From the NCBI GenBank assembly GCA_964538455.1, contig CAZIDZ010000006.1, positions 48,243 to 112,242 of the forward strand: a stretch of 64,000 nucleotides of DNA, in the 5' to 3' direction. Under the pieces are notes generated by a model, which had not been told where the DNA came from, did no database searches, and saw only the letters and a program-made list of their open reading frames with translations. Shown piece after piece: positions 7,268 through 16,046 of the stretch. This DNA comes from JAZDLX01 sp964538455. Its GTDB lineage: Bacteria > Electryoneota > Electryoneia > Electryoneales > Electryoneaceae. Each line of letters opens with the position of its first letter. Position 1 is the first letter of the stretch. The position numbers and the translations under genes were made by a program.

Positions 7268-8487
7268 CCACGCTGGCAATGCAGCTCAAGGAGTGGTCCA
7301 GCGGACGTTCTCTGCGCCGGAGAATCGGTTGGTTGATTGTGGCGTTGATCATCGCTCAGGGGCTGTACTGGTCGGTGCGCCGGTTTTTCTTCGGTCTCGG
7401 GGCGGTGACCAATCTCAAGGACCATTTTCCCTGGGGATTCTGGATCGGTTTCGACGTGATGGGCGGTGTGGCCCTTGCGGCGGGAGGGTTCACTCTCTGC
7501 TGCCTCGTCTACGTTTTCGGCTACCACCGCTATCACTCGATCGTGCGCCCGACGGTGCTGACAGCGTTCCTCGGCTACATCCTCGTCGCCGTCGGACTGA
7601 TGTACGATCTCGGCAAGTATTTCAACATTTTGCATCCGGTGGTGTACTGGAACTTGCACTCGGTGATGCTTGAAGTAGCCTGGTGTGTGATGCTCTACCT
7701 CGCGGTTCTTTTCCTCGAGTTCCTCCCGGTCGTTTTCGAAAAGTTCCGCATGGGCAAAGCGCTGCGGACGATGCAAAAGGCGTCGATCCCGATCGTGCTC
7801 GCGGGTGTGATTCTCTCGACGTTGCATCAATCCTCGCTGGGGAGTCTGTTCCTGATCGTTCCGGAAAAGCTGCATCCGCTCTGGTACACGCCGATCCTGC
7901 CCGTGCTCTTTTTCCTCTCGGCTGTGGCGGTGGGACCGGCGATGGTCATCGTCGAATCCTGTTTCAGCGCGCGCCTTTTCCGCCGGGGACTCGAGCTGCC
8001 GATCCTGGCGGATCTCTCCCGGTTTCTGCTCGTGGCCGTGATCCTCTACATGGGAGTGAGGGTCCAGGACATCTACGTTCGTGGCGTGCAGGGCGACCTG
8101 TTCGCGCCGGGATTTGAGACCTTCAGCTTCTGGCTCGAGAACCTGCTTTTCATCATCCCGATCGTGGTTTTGTCAATTCCCGGCATGCGCGAACGGCGTC
8201 CCTGGCTGCCACTCTCGGCATTTTCCGTTGTCGCGGGCGTCGTCTGGAACCGGCTGAACGTGTGCTGGGTCGGGATGATTCGCCAGTCGGGTACAACCTA
8301 CGTCCCGAGGATCTCGGAAGTCCTGGTCAGCGTCTTTCTTGTGACCGTGGGAGCGCTGGCGTTCTACCTGATCGGGAAGTATTTCCCGGTATTCCCCGAA
8401 CTGGAAGCGAAGGACAATTACGGGGCGAGCTGCCTTAAAGTAGACCCGGCGCCTCAACAGCTTCGGTCCGTTTCGGAATCGGAGTAG
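7264..8487 (+). CDS. NrfD/HybB-type quinone-interacting membrane subunit
   Basis: The 407-residue protein has about ten membrane segments and belongs to the NrfD/PsrC/HybB family. HybB-like features are FPWGFWIGFDVMGGVALAAG (about 56-75) and the HPVVYWNLHSVMLEVAWC region. Such subunits exchange electrons between the Fe-S partner and the quinone pool, sometimes with proton translocation. The start overlaps the Fe-S gene stop (ATGA), so the two are coupled. No molybdopterin oxidoreductase or hydrogenase subunit is adjacent, so the module resembles the Hmc/Qrc-type complexes that connect periplasmic cytochromes with quinones. The direction of electron flow cannot be told. Confidence 0.88.
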   Translation: MTTLAMQLKEWSSGRSLRRRIGWLIVALIIAQGLYWSVRRFFFGLGAVTNLKDHFPWGFWIGFDVMGGVALAAGGFTLCCLVYVFGYHRYHSIVRPTVLTAFLGYILVAVGLMYDLGKYFNILHPVVYWNLHSVMLEVAWCVMLYLAVLFLEFLPVVFEKFRMGKALRTMQKASIPIVLAGVILSTLHQSSLGSLFLIVPEKLHPLWYTPILPVLFFLSAVAVGPAMVIVESCFSARLFRRGLELPILADLSRFLLVAVILYMGVRVQDIYVRGVQGDLFAPGFETFSFWLENLLFIIPIVVLSIPGMRERRPWLPLSAFSVVAGVVWNRLNVCWVGMIRQSGTTYVPRISEVLVSVFLVTVGALAFYLIGKYFPVFPELEAKDNYGASCLKVDPAPQQLRSVSESE

Positions 8488-8542
8488 AGAAAACACCGCC
8501 GTGTTCCTGAGGGTGGAACCGGCCTGCATAAAGGAGTGGACG

Positions 8543-8914
8543 ATGAGTGCGATGCTGAAACGGCTGCTGATTGCGGTGACGGCGGTGGTGCTTCTTGCCG
8601 GAACGGCGTGGGTGCAGGATAAGAAACCGGAACAGCCTTTCGTCTATGACTGGGAACACCGTCACGCCCCGGTTCCGCGCAAGCACGTTTTCCAGACCAA
8701 ATATCTCGGTGGGTCGCAAATTGTGTTCGATCACGAGCTGCACACCAAGGACCTGGGATTGGAGTGTATCGAGTGCCACCATGTGGAAGGCTGCCAGCAT
8801 TGCCACGGCGAGGAGGTGAGAACGGTGGATGTGCAGGAAGCGAAGGTGGCTCTGCACACCAACTGTTTCGTCTGCCACGCGGATAAGGCGTGTATTGATT
8901 GTCACAGGCAATAA
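8543..8914 (+). CDS. Periplasmic tetraheme cytochrome c (class III-like)
   Basis: The 123-residue protein has a Sec signal peptide (MSAMLKRLLIAVTAVVLLAG, about 1-22) and four CXXCH heme sites at 75-79, 84-88, 108-112 and 117-121. FDHELH (62-67) and HH at 79-80 provide likely sixth-ligand histidines, the arrangement seen in cytochrome c3/c7. The ATG at 8543 has AAAGGAG upstream; the longer frame from 8501 lacks support. It should carry electrons in the periplasm to or from the NrfD/Fe-S pair encoded just upstream (55-bp gap). Confidence 0.9.
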   Translation: MSAMLKRLLIAVTAVVLLAGTAWVQDKKPEQPFVYDWEHRHAPVPRKHVFQTKYLGGSQIVFDHELHTKDLGLECIECHHVEGCQHCHGEEVRTVDVQEAKVALHTNCFVCHADKACIDCHRQ

Positions 8915-8983
8915 CGCAGTTCTCTTCCCCGGTGGGAATTGGTGAAGACCCTTCTTGATCCCGCCTGTTCCCACCCCACGCAA

Positions 8984-9017
8984 AACGCCCGCAGTCTTTC
9001 ACGAGGCCGCGGGCGTT
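8984..9017 (+). terminator. Hairpin after cytochrome gene
   Basis: Perfect 9-bp arms (aacgcccgc at 8984-8992, gcgggcgtt at 9009-9017) enclose a 16-base loop, about 70 bases after the cytochrome stop. The downstream T-run is weak, so termination is probable rather than certain. It could also serve pdxT from the other strand. Confidence 0.5.
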
Positions 9018-9116
9018 CGTCAATTGGGACTACTACCCCATTGATTCGACCTAATACAAGATTGAACTGCACTAGGCCGATGGACGATCCAGCTTATAGA
9101 ATAGAGGTGTAGCAGC

Positions 9117-9680
9117 CTACGCTGCGTTGAAGATCAGCTTATGCAGGCGGCGGTCATCGCTCCGCTCAGGGTGGAAGGTGGCGAGCCAGATGTTGTCTTT
9201 GCGGACGAGCACGGGTGCGTCACGGTGTTCCGCCAGCACCTCAATGCCCTCACCAATCCGGTGGAAGACCGGCGCGCGAATAAACACGGCGTCGAAGGGT
9301 TTGTCAAGGCCCTTGATTCGGATCGGTGCGATGTGGCTGTCCACCTGGCGGCCGTAGGCGTTGCGTTCGACCTCAACGTCAATCAGGCCGAGCGGCGTGA
9401 CTTTGTGATGGGTTCCGACGCCCAGCCAGATCGCGCCCGCACAGGTGCCCAGGAGGAGTTTTCCTGCTTTGGCCTCCTCAATCAGTAGTGTGTGGATCTC
9501 ATAGCGGCGGCCGAGCAGGTCGATGGTCGAGGATTCTCCGCCGGGGATGATGTAGGCGTCCGGGTTGTGGCGCTCCCCGTCCTCATGACGGCGGATTTGC
9601 ACGCTCTCGACGCTGATGTCCGCGAGCGCCTTCTGGTGGGTTTCGAAATCGCCCTGCAATGCGACAACGCCAACCAGCAT
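9117..9680 (-). CDS. pdxT: Pyridoxal 5'-phosphate synthase glutaminase subunit
   Basis: The 187-residue class I glutamine amidotransferase supplies ammonia to PdxS for vitamin B6 synthesis. It starts with VGVVALQGDFETHQ, a PdxT signature. It has the oxyanion motif PGGESST, the nucleophile cysteine in GTCAGAIWLG (about 79) and the catalytic His and Glu in TFHPE near the C terminus. The length is normal for the family. It follows pdxS on the same strand but is separated by 132 bases that are almost filled by a perfect inverted repeat. AAGGA about 8 bases upstream of the ATG serves as the ribosome binding site. Confidence 0.96.
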   Translation of the reverse strand: MLVGVVALQGDFETHQKALADISVESVQIRRHEDGERHNPDAYIIPGGESSTIDLLGRRYEIHTLLIEEAKAGKLLLGTCAGAIWLGVGTHHKVTPLGLIDVEVERNAYGRQVDSHIAPIRIKGLDKPFDAVFIRAPVFHRIGEGIEVLAEHRDAPVLVRKDNIWLATFHPERSDDRRLHKLIFNAA

Positions 9681-9704
9681 TCCATTTTCCTTTGATATGG
9701 GTGG

Positions 9705-9803
9705 GAATTAAAAAGGGGACACGTACCTTTTAATTTCGGTCTTGCGTGTGAGAGCAAAGACGTCTTTCACGAAATTAAAAGGTACGTGTCCCCTTTTTAA
9801 TTC
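9705..9803. repeat. Perfect 34-bp inverted repeat between pdxS and pdxT
   Basis: Arms at 9705-9738 and 9770-9803 are exact reverse complements over 34 bases and flank a 31-base spacer. The arm core reads aaggggacacgtacc. In the pdxST transcript this would fold into one long stem. The ends resemble the GGGACA-type palindromes elsewhere in the window, so it is probably a mobile REP-like element. It may also tune pdxT expression. Confidence 0.9.
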
Positions 9804-9812
9804 AGCTGCGAG

Positions 9813-10745
9813 CTACCAGCCGCGGACGGCCAGTTTTTCCTCCTCGGGCATCGTGCGTACGTCCAGGCCGGTCATCACCGCTCCCTGGTCGCGCTGAGCG
9901 GCGAGCACTTCCGCCGGGTCGTCAAAGTGGGTTACCGCGCGGACGATCGCCGCGGCGAGAGCGCTCTGCACCCTGATCTTTTCCTTCTCGGGCAGCTCGA
10001 CGCCCGCTTTGAAAATCCCGCTGCCGACAAAGACCGATTCCGCTCCCAACTGCATCATCATCGCCGCGTCCGCGGGAGTCGCCACCCCGCCCGCGGCGAA
10101 ATTGGGGACCGGCATCTTGCCGTGCTCGTGAACGTATTTGACGATCTCGTAAGGCGCTTGGAGTTCCTTGGCGGCCTTCATCAGTTCGCTGGATGGCATC
10201 GCGTGGATGCGTCTCATCTCCGCCATCACCTGGCGCATGTGGCGAACCGCTTCGACAACGTTGCCCGTTCCCGCCTCTCCCTTGGTGCGGATCATCGCGG
10301 CTCCTTCACCGATCCGCCGCAGCGCCTCGCCGAGGTTGCGGCAGCCGCAGACGAAGGGCACCCGGAATGGATGCTTGTCTACATGGTTTTCTTCATCGGC
10401 GGGTGTGAGCACTTCGGATTCGTCGATAAAATCGACGCCGAGTTCCTGGAGGAGCTGCGCTTCAACGAAGTGGCCGATGCGAATTTTTGCCATTACCGGG
10501 ATCTGAACGGTGCTCATGATCTCTTCGAGCACGTCAATGCGGCTCATCCGGGCGACGCCGCCCTCCTTGCGAATGTCCGCCGGCACGCGCTCGAGCGCCA
10601 TCACCGACGCCGCTCCAGCGTCCTCCGCGATCTTGGCCTGTTCGGCGTTGGTCACGTCCATAATCACGCCGCCGCGCAACATGTCCGCGAGGCCTACCTT
10701 GACTTCGAACGTGCGCTCATTTCCGTTGGGATTCTTGCTGCTCAT
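9813..10745 (-). CDS. pdxS: Pyridoxal 5'-phosphate synthase lyase subunit
   Basis: The 310-residue TIM-barrel enzyme makes pyridoxal 5'-phosphate from ribose 5-phosphate, glyceraldehyde 3-phosphate and ammonia supplied by PdxT. Highly conserved family sequences are visible: the N-terminal GLADMLRGGVIMDVTNAEQA, the ALERVPADIR loop, the catalytic lysine region PVMAKIRIGHFVEAQLL, and DFIDESEVLTPADE. The length matches the family (about 290-310). The ATG at 10745 follows AGGTGA; a GTG one codon upstream is also open. This is the deoxyxylulose-independent B6 route, so the organism needs no pdxA/pdxJ pathway for this step. Confidence 0.97.
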   Translation of the reverse strand: MSSKNPNGNERTFEVKVGLADMLRGGVIMDVTNAEQAKIAEDAGAASVMALERVPADIRKEGGVARMSRIDVLEEIMSTVQIPVMAKIRIGHFVEAQLLQELGVDFIDESEVLTPADEENHVDKHPFRVPFVCGCRNLGEALRRIGEGAAMIRTKGEAGTGNVVEAVRHMRQVMAEMRRIHAMPSSELMKAAKELQAPYEIVKYVHEHGKMPVPNFAAGGVATPADAAMMMQLGAESVFVGSGIFKAGVELPEKEKIRVQSALAAAIVRAVTHFDDPAEVLAAQRDQGAVMTGLDVRTMPEEEKLAVRGW

Positions 10746-10939
10746 CACTTCACCTTCTGGTATGGATGTTCCTAAACATCAATAACTAAAGGTTGTCCTG
10801 TCAGGGAACCAGAAAAAGTTGCCCCACCTCGGGGCCAAGTGCAATATACAACGTAAAGAGGGCTCGTCACGGCGATCCCCGGCGCTGTTCTCCCGGGTCC
10901 GGTGGATCATGGCGCTGGTGGCGGGACAACCCACGAAAG

Positions 10940-10962
10940 AAGGCGGCCGAACGGGCCGCCTT
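10940..10962 (-). terminator. Terminator after the repeat lipoprotein gene
   Basis: Perfect 9-bp GC-rich arms (aaggcggcc at 10940-10948, ggccgcctt at 10954-10962) flank a 5-base loop. On the minus strand the stem is followed by a T-rich tail (ctttc). It lies 33 bases beyond the lipoprotein stop and upstream of pdxS. Confidence 0.75.
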
Positions 10963-10994
10963 TGCTATTTGCCGGTCAGAATTTCCGGGTAGAG

Positions 10995-13196
10995 TTACGG
11001 CCCGTCGATCCGGAAATCCCTGCTGATGTCGTTCACTGTCGGGTAAAGCACGCTCTCGATGTAGATCTCGAACTTCCTCCCCGGTTCGACGGTGTTGGGC
11101 ACGGTCCAGGCGTAGCTCAGGGAATCCACCGGTACGCCGCTGGCGATGTCCATCACGTACTGCTGGTCTTGTAGGAGCTGGATGTTTACCGTCCCCTCGA
11201 GATTCTCGTAGCTCCATTCGACGATGGCACCCGCCGAATCTCCAATCACCCAAGTGTGCGGGGTCTCGACTTCGAGCGTCGGCGAGAACTCGGACGCCTC
11301 GATCATGAAGTTGGAGCTGAAGTCGTTAATCAAGGGCAGCAGGTTGCTCTCGATGTACACCTGGTAATTGTGGCCCGGCTGGATTTCGATTGGGACGGTC
11401 CAGGTGTAGGTGTGGTCCAGCACGGGCACGTTTTCAGCGATGTTGGTGACAAACTCCCCGTCATGGTAGAGGTCGATGCGAAGGGAATCCTCGAGATTCT
11501 CGGACGTCCACTCGATCACCGCGCCGCTGTCCTGCAGTACCTCCCACTTGTTTCCGGATTTCGGCGAGGTTATTTCGAGAACGGCGGACTCCGGTGAGGG
11601 TTCGACGGTGAAACTTGAACCCAGGTCGTTCACCAGCGGCAGCAGGTCACTTTCGATATACACCTGGTACCCGCGGTCGCCCGGAATATCGATCGGGACC
11701 GTCCACGTGTAGGTATGGTCCAGGACGGGGACGTGCTCCGCGATTCGGGTGAGAAACAGCCCATCGTGGTAAAGGTCGATGTGGAGCGAGTCGTAGAGAT
11801 TCTCCGAAGTCCACTCGATCACAGCACCGTTCTCCTCAAGCACCTGCCATTTGACTCCGGATTTCGGCGCAGTTACTTCGAGAACGGCGGATAATTCGGA
11901 CGGATTGATGCGGAAGCTGGAGCTGAAATCATTGACCAGGCTGTCTTCATCGCTCTCGATGTAAACCTCGAAACCGTTACCGCCTGCCACGTAACTGGGG
12001 ACCGTCCATGTGTAATAACTCTGCAGCACGTCGATCCCATCGCCAATGTGCAGGAAGGGGTCGCCGTCGAGATACAGTTCGAGGTGAACGGTGCCCGAAA
12101 GGCCGGTCGACTCCCATTCGGTCAGGGCGCCGTTTGTTGCGCCTGCATCCCAGCGGTCGCCGCCGGAGGGTGTGGTGATCTCGATCGATTTGTTGCTCTC
12201 GTAGGGATCGATCCTGAAGCGCGAGCTGATGTCGTTGAAAGAGTGATCGGCGTTCGCTTCGATATACACCTGGTAGCCGTTGCCGGCCGCCACCTCCGTC
12301 GGCACGGTCCAAACATACTTTCCGCTGTCCACGCTGGCCGAATCCGCGATGGTCGTCACCAGATCAGACTGCTGGTAGAGGTCGATCTTCACCGTCCCCT
12401 CGATCCGGTTAGCATCCCAGCGAATCATCGCTCCGTCGCTGGCGCTCACCTGCCAGATCGTCTTCCCGTCGGGCTCGAGCAGGTCGAGGTGTTGGGAGGT
12501 GTCCAGCTTGACGATTTTGAACCGGCGGCTGTAATCGTACACCGATGTATCGGCGAGGGATTCGATGTACACCGTATAGTCGTTCCCTAGCTCAGTAGTA
12601 TCGGGAACGGTCCAGAGGTACAGGCCGCTCGCGATGCTCACCGAATCGGCCATTTCAAGGACTGGATCGCCGCTTTTACAGAGGGTGAGCGAGGCGTACC
12701 CCGATGCGACGGCGTACTCCCAACGGACCTGCGCGCCGTTTGCTTTTCCCGCCTGCCACTCGTCGTTGTTGGAGGGGTAAGTGATCGTCAGGCTCTGTTC
12801 GGCGGTGGAGGAGGCTTCGATACGCACGGCGCCCGACATGCTGGTGATCTCGGGCCTCTGTTCGCTGGTGATCAGGACGTGGTACTTCGCGGCGGGAGGG
12901 ATGCTGTCTGGAACAGTCCAGTAGTAATAGCGTTCATTCGCGCTGACCGAGTCGTTGATCACGGTGACGAGTGATTCGTTGCCGTCAACCAGGGCGAGGA
13001 TGACGTTGCCGTTAACGCTGTTGTTTTCCCACGCGATCTGCGCCCCGTTTGGTTCGCCGATCATCCACCGGTCGCCGTTCTTCGGCGAGGTGATGTTCAG
13101 GCTGGCGTCCGCAGGCGTCTGGTCACAGCTCACTGCTGTAAGCAACAGCAGCGCGAGAGCAGCGATCGCCGATATGTGGGAAACAGCTTTTCTCAT
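10995..13196 (-). CDS. Lipoprotein with seven Kre9/KNH-like repeats
   Basis: The 733-residue protein has a lipoprotein signal peptide with a modification cysteine at 24 (TAVSC). It then has seven tandem domains of about 95-105 residues. Each begins with a form of 'LxITSPxxGDxW', continues with 'GAxIxWxxxxxxGxVxIxL' and 'YxWTVP', and closes with 'YxVYIES'. The last copy is the most divergent at its start (LEVETPHTWVIGDS). This is the pattern of the Kre9/KNH-type Ig-like domain found in secreted and surface proteins of many bacteria. It is probably an outer-membrane or surface lipoprotein involved in adhesion, matrix or glycan binding; the ligand is unknown. It is monocistronic with its own terminator. 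Confidence 0.82.
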   Translation of the reverse strand: MRKAVSHISAIAALALLLLTAVSCDQTPADASLNITSPKNGDRWMIGEPNGAQIAWENNSVNGNVILALVDGNESLVTVINDSVSANERYYYWTVPDSIPPAAKYHVLITSEQRPEITSMSGAVRIEASSTAEQSLTITYPSNNDEWQAGKANGAQVRWEYAVASGYASLTLCKSGDPVLEMADSVSIASGLYLWTVPDTTELGNDYTVYIESLADTSVYDYSRRFKIVKLDTSQHLDLLEPDGKTIWQVSASDGAMIRWDANRIEGTVKIDLYQQSDLVTTIADSASVDSGKYVWTVPTEVAAGNGYQVYIEANADHSFNDISSRFRIDPYESNKSIEITTPSGGDRWDAGATNGALTEWESTGLSGTVHLELYLDGDPFLHIGDGIDVLQSYYTWTVPSYVAGGNGFEVYIESDEDSLVNDFSSSFRINPSELSAVLEVTAPKSGVKWQVLEENGAVIEWTSENLYDSLHIDLYHDGLFLTRIAEHVPVLDHTYTWTVPIDIPGDRGYQVYIESDLLPLVNDLGSSFTVEPSPESAVLEITSPKSGNKWEVLQDSGAVIEWTSENLEDSLRIDLYHDGEFVTNIAENVPVLDHTYTWTVPIEIQPGHNYQVYIESNLLPLINDFSSNFMIEASEFSPTLEVETPHTWVIGDSAGAIVEWSYENLEGTVNIQLLQDQQYVMDIASGVPVDSLSYAWTVPNTVEPGRKFEIYIESVLYPTVNDISRDFRIDGP

Positions 13197-13762
13197 CCGG
13201 TGATCTCACTCGATGGATAGCATCGACAGTCAACAGGTGGATGTGTTCCTCTCCACAAAACCAAGCATATATACAATCTTCCTGGATTTACTGTGATCTA
13301 ACTCACTCGCAAGATCATTTTTTTCTCAGGGAGAATCGCTAAAAATGCCGATGATCATAAGGATTTTCGTCGATAGTTAAGCAAATATAACTCTTTAGGA
13401 AGTGTGTTCGGAAAGATCAGAATGAAAAACCTGAAATCCGTTCTCTTCTCTCTGTTTTGGCCATGCCGAAACAGCTGCAAAAAGCGGGATCTCCAAGCTG
13501 AAAAAGTCCAGGCATGAAACCCGGGACTGATTCGCCTTCGCCGAAGCTTCGGCGGACAAGAGTCCTGGGCCACCGGCCGGTCAGGCCGGGGGATGACAGG
13601 TGAGGCTCGAGCCCGAAATGTCGGGATCGGGCCATCCATCCGCAGGCGTAAGCTCGCATGCACAAAGTGCATGCAACGGTCGGGTCACCGGTGGCCTGAG
13701 GGAACCAGGAATACTAAAATGCCCGCATGTGAATGCGGGCATTTTGTTCCTGGTCTTACCGA
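13197..13762. other. Intergenic region with dispersed repeats
   Basis: This 566-bp stretch has no credible gene. The left part (13197-13420) is AT-rich and probably carries the promoter of the lipoprotein gene. The middle (about 13500-13680) is a mosaic of short palindromes: ttcgccgaagcttcggcgga near 13532, a gcccg/cgggc pair near 13611-13632, and gcatgcac/gtgcatgc at 13656-13674. It ends with the kbl terminator. Short reading frames across it have no recognisable product. Confidence 0.6.
13716..13745 (-). terminator. Strong hairpin terminator after kbl
   Basis: Perfect 13-bp arms (aaaatgcccgcat at 13716-13728, atgcgggcatttt at 13733-13745) enclose a GTGA tetraloop. It lies 18 bases beyond the kbl stop. 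T-runs on both sides allow termination in either direction. Confidence 0.9.
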
Positions 13763-14950
13763 TTACTTCAACACGCCCAGTTTTTTCCCGACCCGTGTGA
13801 ACGCCGCGATGGCGGTGTCGATCTGGGCGGCGGTGTGCGCGGCGCTGATCTGGACGCGGATGCGCGCCTGGCCCTCGGGCACAACCGGGTAGAAAAAGCC
13901 GATCACGTACACGCCCTCATCCAGCAGCTCGGCGGCGAATTTCTGGGCGAGCGGGGCGTCGTAGAGCATGATCGGCACGATCGGCGTATTCCCCGGCTTG
14001 ATTTCGAAGCCCTGCTCCTTCATCATCGTGCGGAAATATTCCGTGTTCTTCCGCAGTGTTTCAATCAATTCCTGGGAATCGCTGATCAGGTCAAAGGCTT
14101 TCAGCGAAGCCTCCGCAATCACCGGGCTCAGCGAATTGCTGAAGAGGTAGGGGCGTCCGCGCTGGCGGAGCAGATCGACGATTTCCTGGCGGGCGGCGAT
14201 GAACCCTCCGGAGGCGCCGCCCATCGCTTTGCCGAGCGTCGAGGAAATGATGTCGATCCGGTCGAGCACACCGTGGAACTCACCGGTGCCCTTGCCGTGC
14301 TGGCCGATGAAGCCGGTGGCATGGCTGTCGTCCACGCCGACGAGGGCGTCATACTTGTCCGCCAGTTCGCAGATCCCGGGGAGGTTCGCCATGTCGCCGT
14401 CCATGCTGAAGACGCCGTCGGTGAAGACGATCCGAAAGCGCTGCTCCTGCGCCTTTTTCAGCTGCTCCTCGAGGTCCGCCATATCGGCGTGCTTGAACCG
14501 GTACCGCTGCGCCTTGGAGAGTCGGATTCCGTCGATGATGCTGGCGTGGTTCAACTCGTCGGAGATGATTGCGTCCTCGGCCCCGAAAAGCGGTTCGAAC
14601 AGGGCTCCGTTCGCGTCGAAGCAGCTTGAGAAGAGGATCGCGTCGTCCTTCTCGAGGAACTTCGCGACGCGCGTTTCGAGGGTCTTGTGCACGTCCTGGG
14701 TGCCGCAGATGAACCGGACGGAGGAGAGGCCATACCCCCATTTATCCAAACCCTGGCGCGCCGCCTCGATCAGGCTGGAATGGCTGGAGAGTCCGAGGTA
14801 GTTGTTGGCGCAGAAGTTGAGCACTTCGCCCTGCGGCACCTTCACCTTTGCGCCCTGGGGCGTCTGCAGGATCCGCTCGTCCTTGAAGAGGCCAGCGCCG
14901 CGGATGGATTTCAACTCTTCGCTGAGATGTTCCTTGATCGCTCCGTACAT
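13763..14950 (-). CDS. kbl: Glycine C-acetyltransferase (2-amino-3-ketobutyrate CoA ligase)
   Basis: The 395-residue PLP enzyme of the alpha-oxoamine synthase family converts glycine and acetyl-CoA to 2-amino-3-ketobutyrate and back, in threonine degradation. Family features include LNFCANNYLGLSSH (about 44-57), the GTQDVHKTLE motif, DDSHATGFIG (about 207-216) and the PLP lysine in STLGKAMGGASGG (about 244). The length matches E. coli Kbl (398). The ATG at 14950, with AGGGAG upstream, is preferred to the longer frame reaching 15049. No threonine dehydrogenase is next to it, unlike in E. coli. An 8-amino-7-oxononanoate synthase is a less likely reading. Confidence 0.92.
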   Translation of the reverse strand: MYGAIKEHLSEELKSIRGAGLFKDERILQTPQGAKVKVPQGEVLNFCANNYLGLSSHSSLIEAARQGLDKWGYGLSSVRFICGTQDVHKTLETRVAKFLEKDDAILFSSCFDANGALFEPLFGAEDAIISDELNHASIIDGIRLSKAQRYRFKHADMADLEEQLKKAQEQRFRIVFTDGVFSMDGDMANLPGICELADKYDALVGVDDSHATGFIGQHGKGTGEFHGVLDRIDIISSTLGKAMGGASGGFIAARQEIVDLLRQRGRPYLFSNSLSPVIAEASLKAFDLISDSQELIETLRKNTEYFRTMMKEQGFEIKPGNTPIVPIMLYDAPLAQKFAAELLDEGVYVIGFFYPVVPEGQARIRVQISAAHTAAQIDTAIAAFTRVGKKLGVLK

Positions 14951-15077
14951 GGCAATCTCCCTGAGGAGTGAACAATTCTTCAAACGCTTCGGCCGGATTT
15001 CATGCGCGCCGAACGGCAGTAAGATAAGTGGTGGAACTCGACCGCGCATCCCGTAAAACTCGGCGGATGAGACAGGA

Positions 15078-15830
15078 TCAATGAAGGATGTCGGTGAGAA
15101 TCAACCCGCAGGAGAGTGTCCATCCCGTCCAATCGACACGCAGGGGATGGCCGCGGAACATGGGCACCTTGCGATCCGGATAGGTAAAACCGGTGACTAT
15201 TCCCTGACGCCATCCGGCGGTAATTTCGACGCTGATGGCCTCACTCAGGCTGTAGTGTCCGGATGCTTCGAAACGAACGGGGAGATAGGTTGTCCGGAAT
15301 TGAACCTCGCTGTAAGGGATGTAGAAGAGCGGGGTGCCGTACGCGGCCCAGTAGGGCACGTTTCCCCACGCCCACCCATAGCCGCCTGCGAAACCGACGT
15401 CAACCCGGAAACGGCCCGTAACCGGCCAGAGCACTCCAATTCCCGTCCAGAGTTCATCCGCGCGTAAAGTCAGACGGTAGGGAATTGTGACATCCCCGTT
15501 ATCCGTCAGAAACGAAACGCTTTCTTCAGGAAGAGGAAGCCAGGATAAGGTTACACGGATTATTCCTCTACGGGCCGATAGCCGGACCTCGGGAAGCGTC
15601 CTACCGGCAAATCTCTCCAGATCGTACGCAGAGAAAAACGGTTCTGAGTCAATATGATCTGCGCGAGCCTTTACGTATGCGTTGAGCCCGGTCTGGTTGA
15701 AGAATCCCCAGCCGTAACGGACTGACAGATCCAGGTGTATCCGGCTGGCCGGATGGCCTGCGTTCGACAGGGTTGGCAGCACCGTTGCCATCAAGATCAG
15801 AAGCGTCTTTTTCCAGCGACTCACGATCAA
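15078..15830 (-). CDS. Secreted protein, possible outer-membrane beta-barrel
   Basis: The 250-residue protein starts with a hydrophobic signal (KKTLLILMATVLPTLSNAG). The rest is rich in aromatic residues and alternating hydrophobic strands (for example VRYGWGFFNQTG, VDVGFAGGYGWAWG and ISVEITAGWRQGIV). That pattern suits a small outer-membrane barrel or a periplasmic beta protein. No family was recognised. The start is uncertain: TTG at 15830 and GTG at 15824 are both possible and no strong ribosome site is visible. It stands alone and diverges from malQ. Confidence 0.6.
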   Translation of the reverse strand: MIVSRWKKTLLILMATVLPTLSNAGHPASRIHLDLSVRYGWGFFNQTGLNAYVKARADHIDSEPFFSAYDLERFAGRTLPEVRLSARRGIIRVTLSWLPLPEESVSFLTDNGDVTIPYRLTLRADELWTGIGVLWPVTGRFRVDVGFAGGYGWAWGNVPYWAAYGTPLFYIPYSEVQFRTTYLPVRFEASGHYSLSEAISVEITAGWRQGIVTGFTYPDRKVPMFRGHPLRVDWTGWTLSCGLILTDILH

Positions 15831-16046
15831 AGGATCGCAATCTCCATTGTTGCCGGTATTCCTCCGTCATCTCTTATCGAGAGAACCGCTCCGGCGGAGT
15901 TCCAACCGTGGGGAACAGTCTTCAGATAGTAGGCATTCCGGAGGTCGCCCGGGTTCCCTTTTGATGCTTTTCAGAAAAACCTTCGCTACCTTGTGCGCCT
16001 GAAAGCAAGCCCCAAGGGGCATTGACCAGATCAACCGGATACGATT

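Noticed and set aside
6488..8914. Selenoprotein or hydrogenase catalytic gene in the redox cluster
   Set aside because: All three frames are complete without internal UGA, and no NiFe or molybdopterin motif is present.
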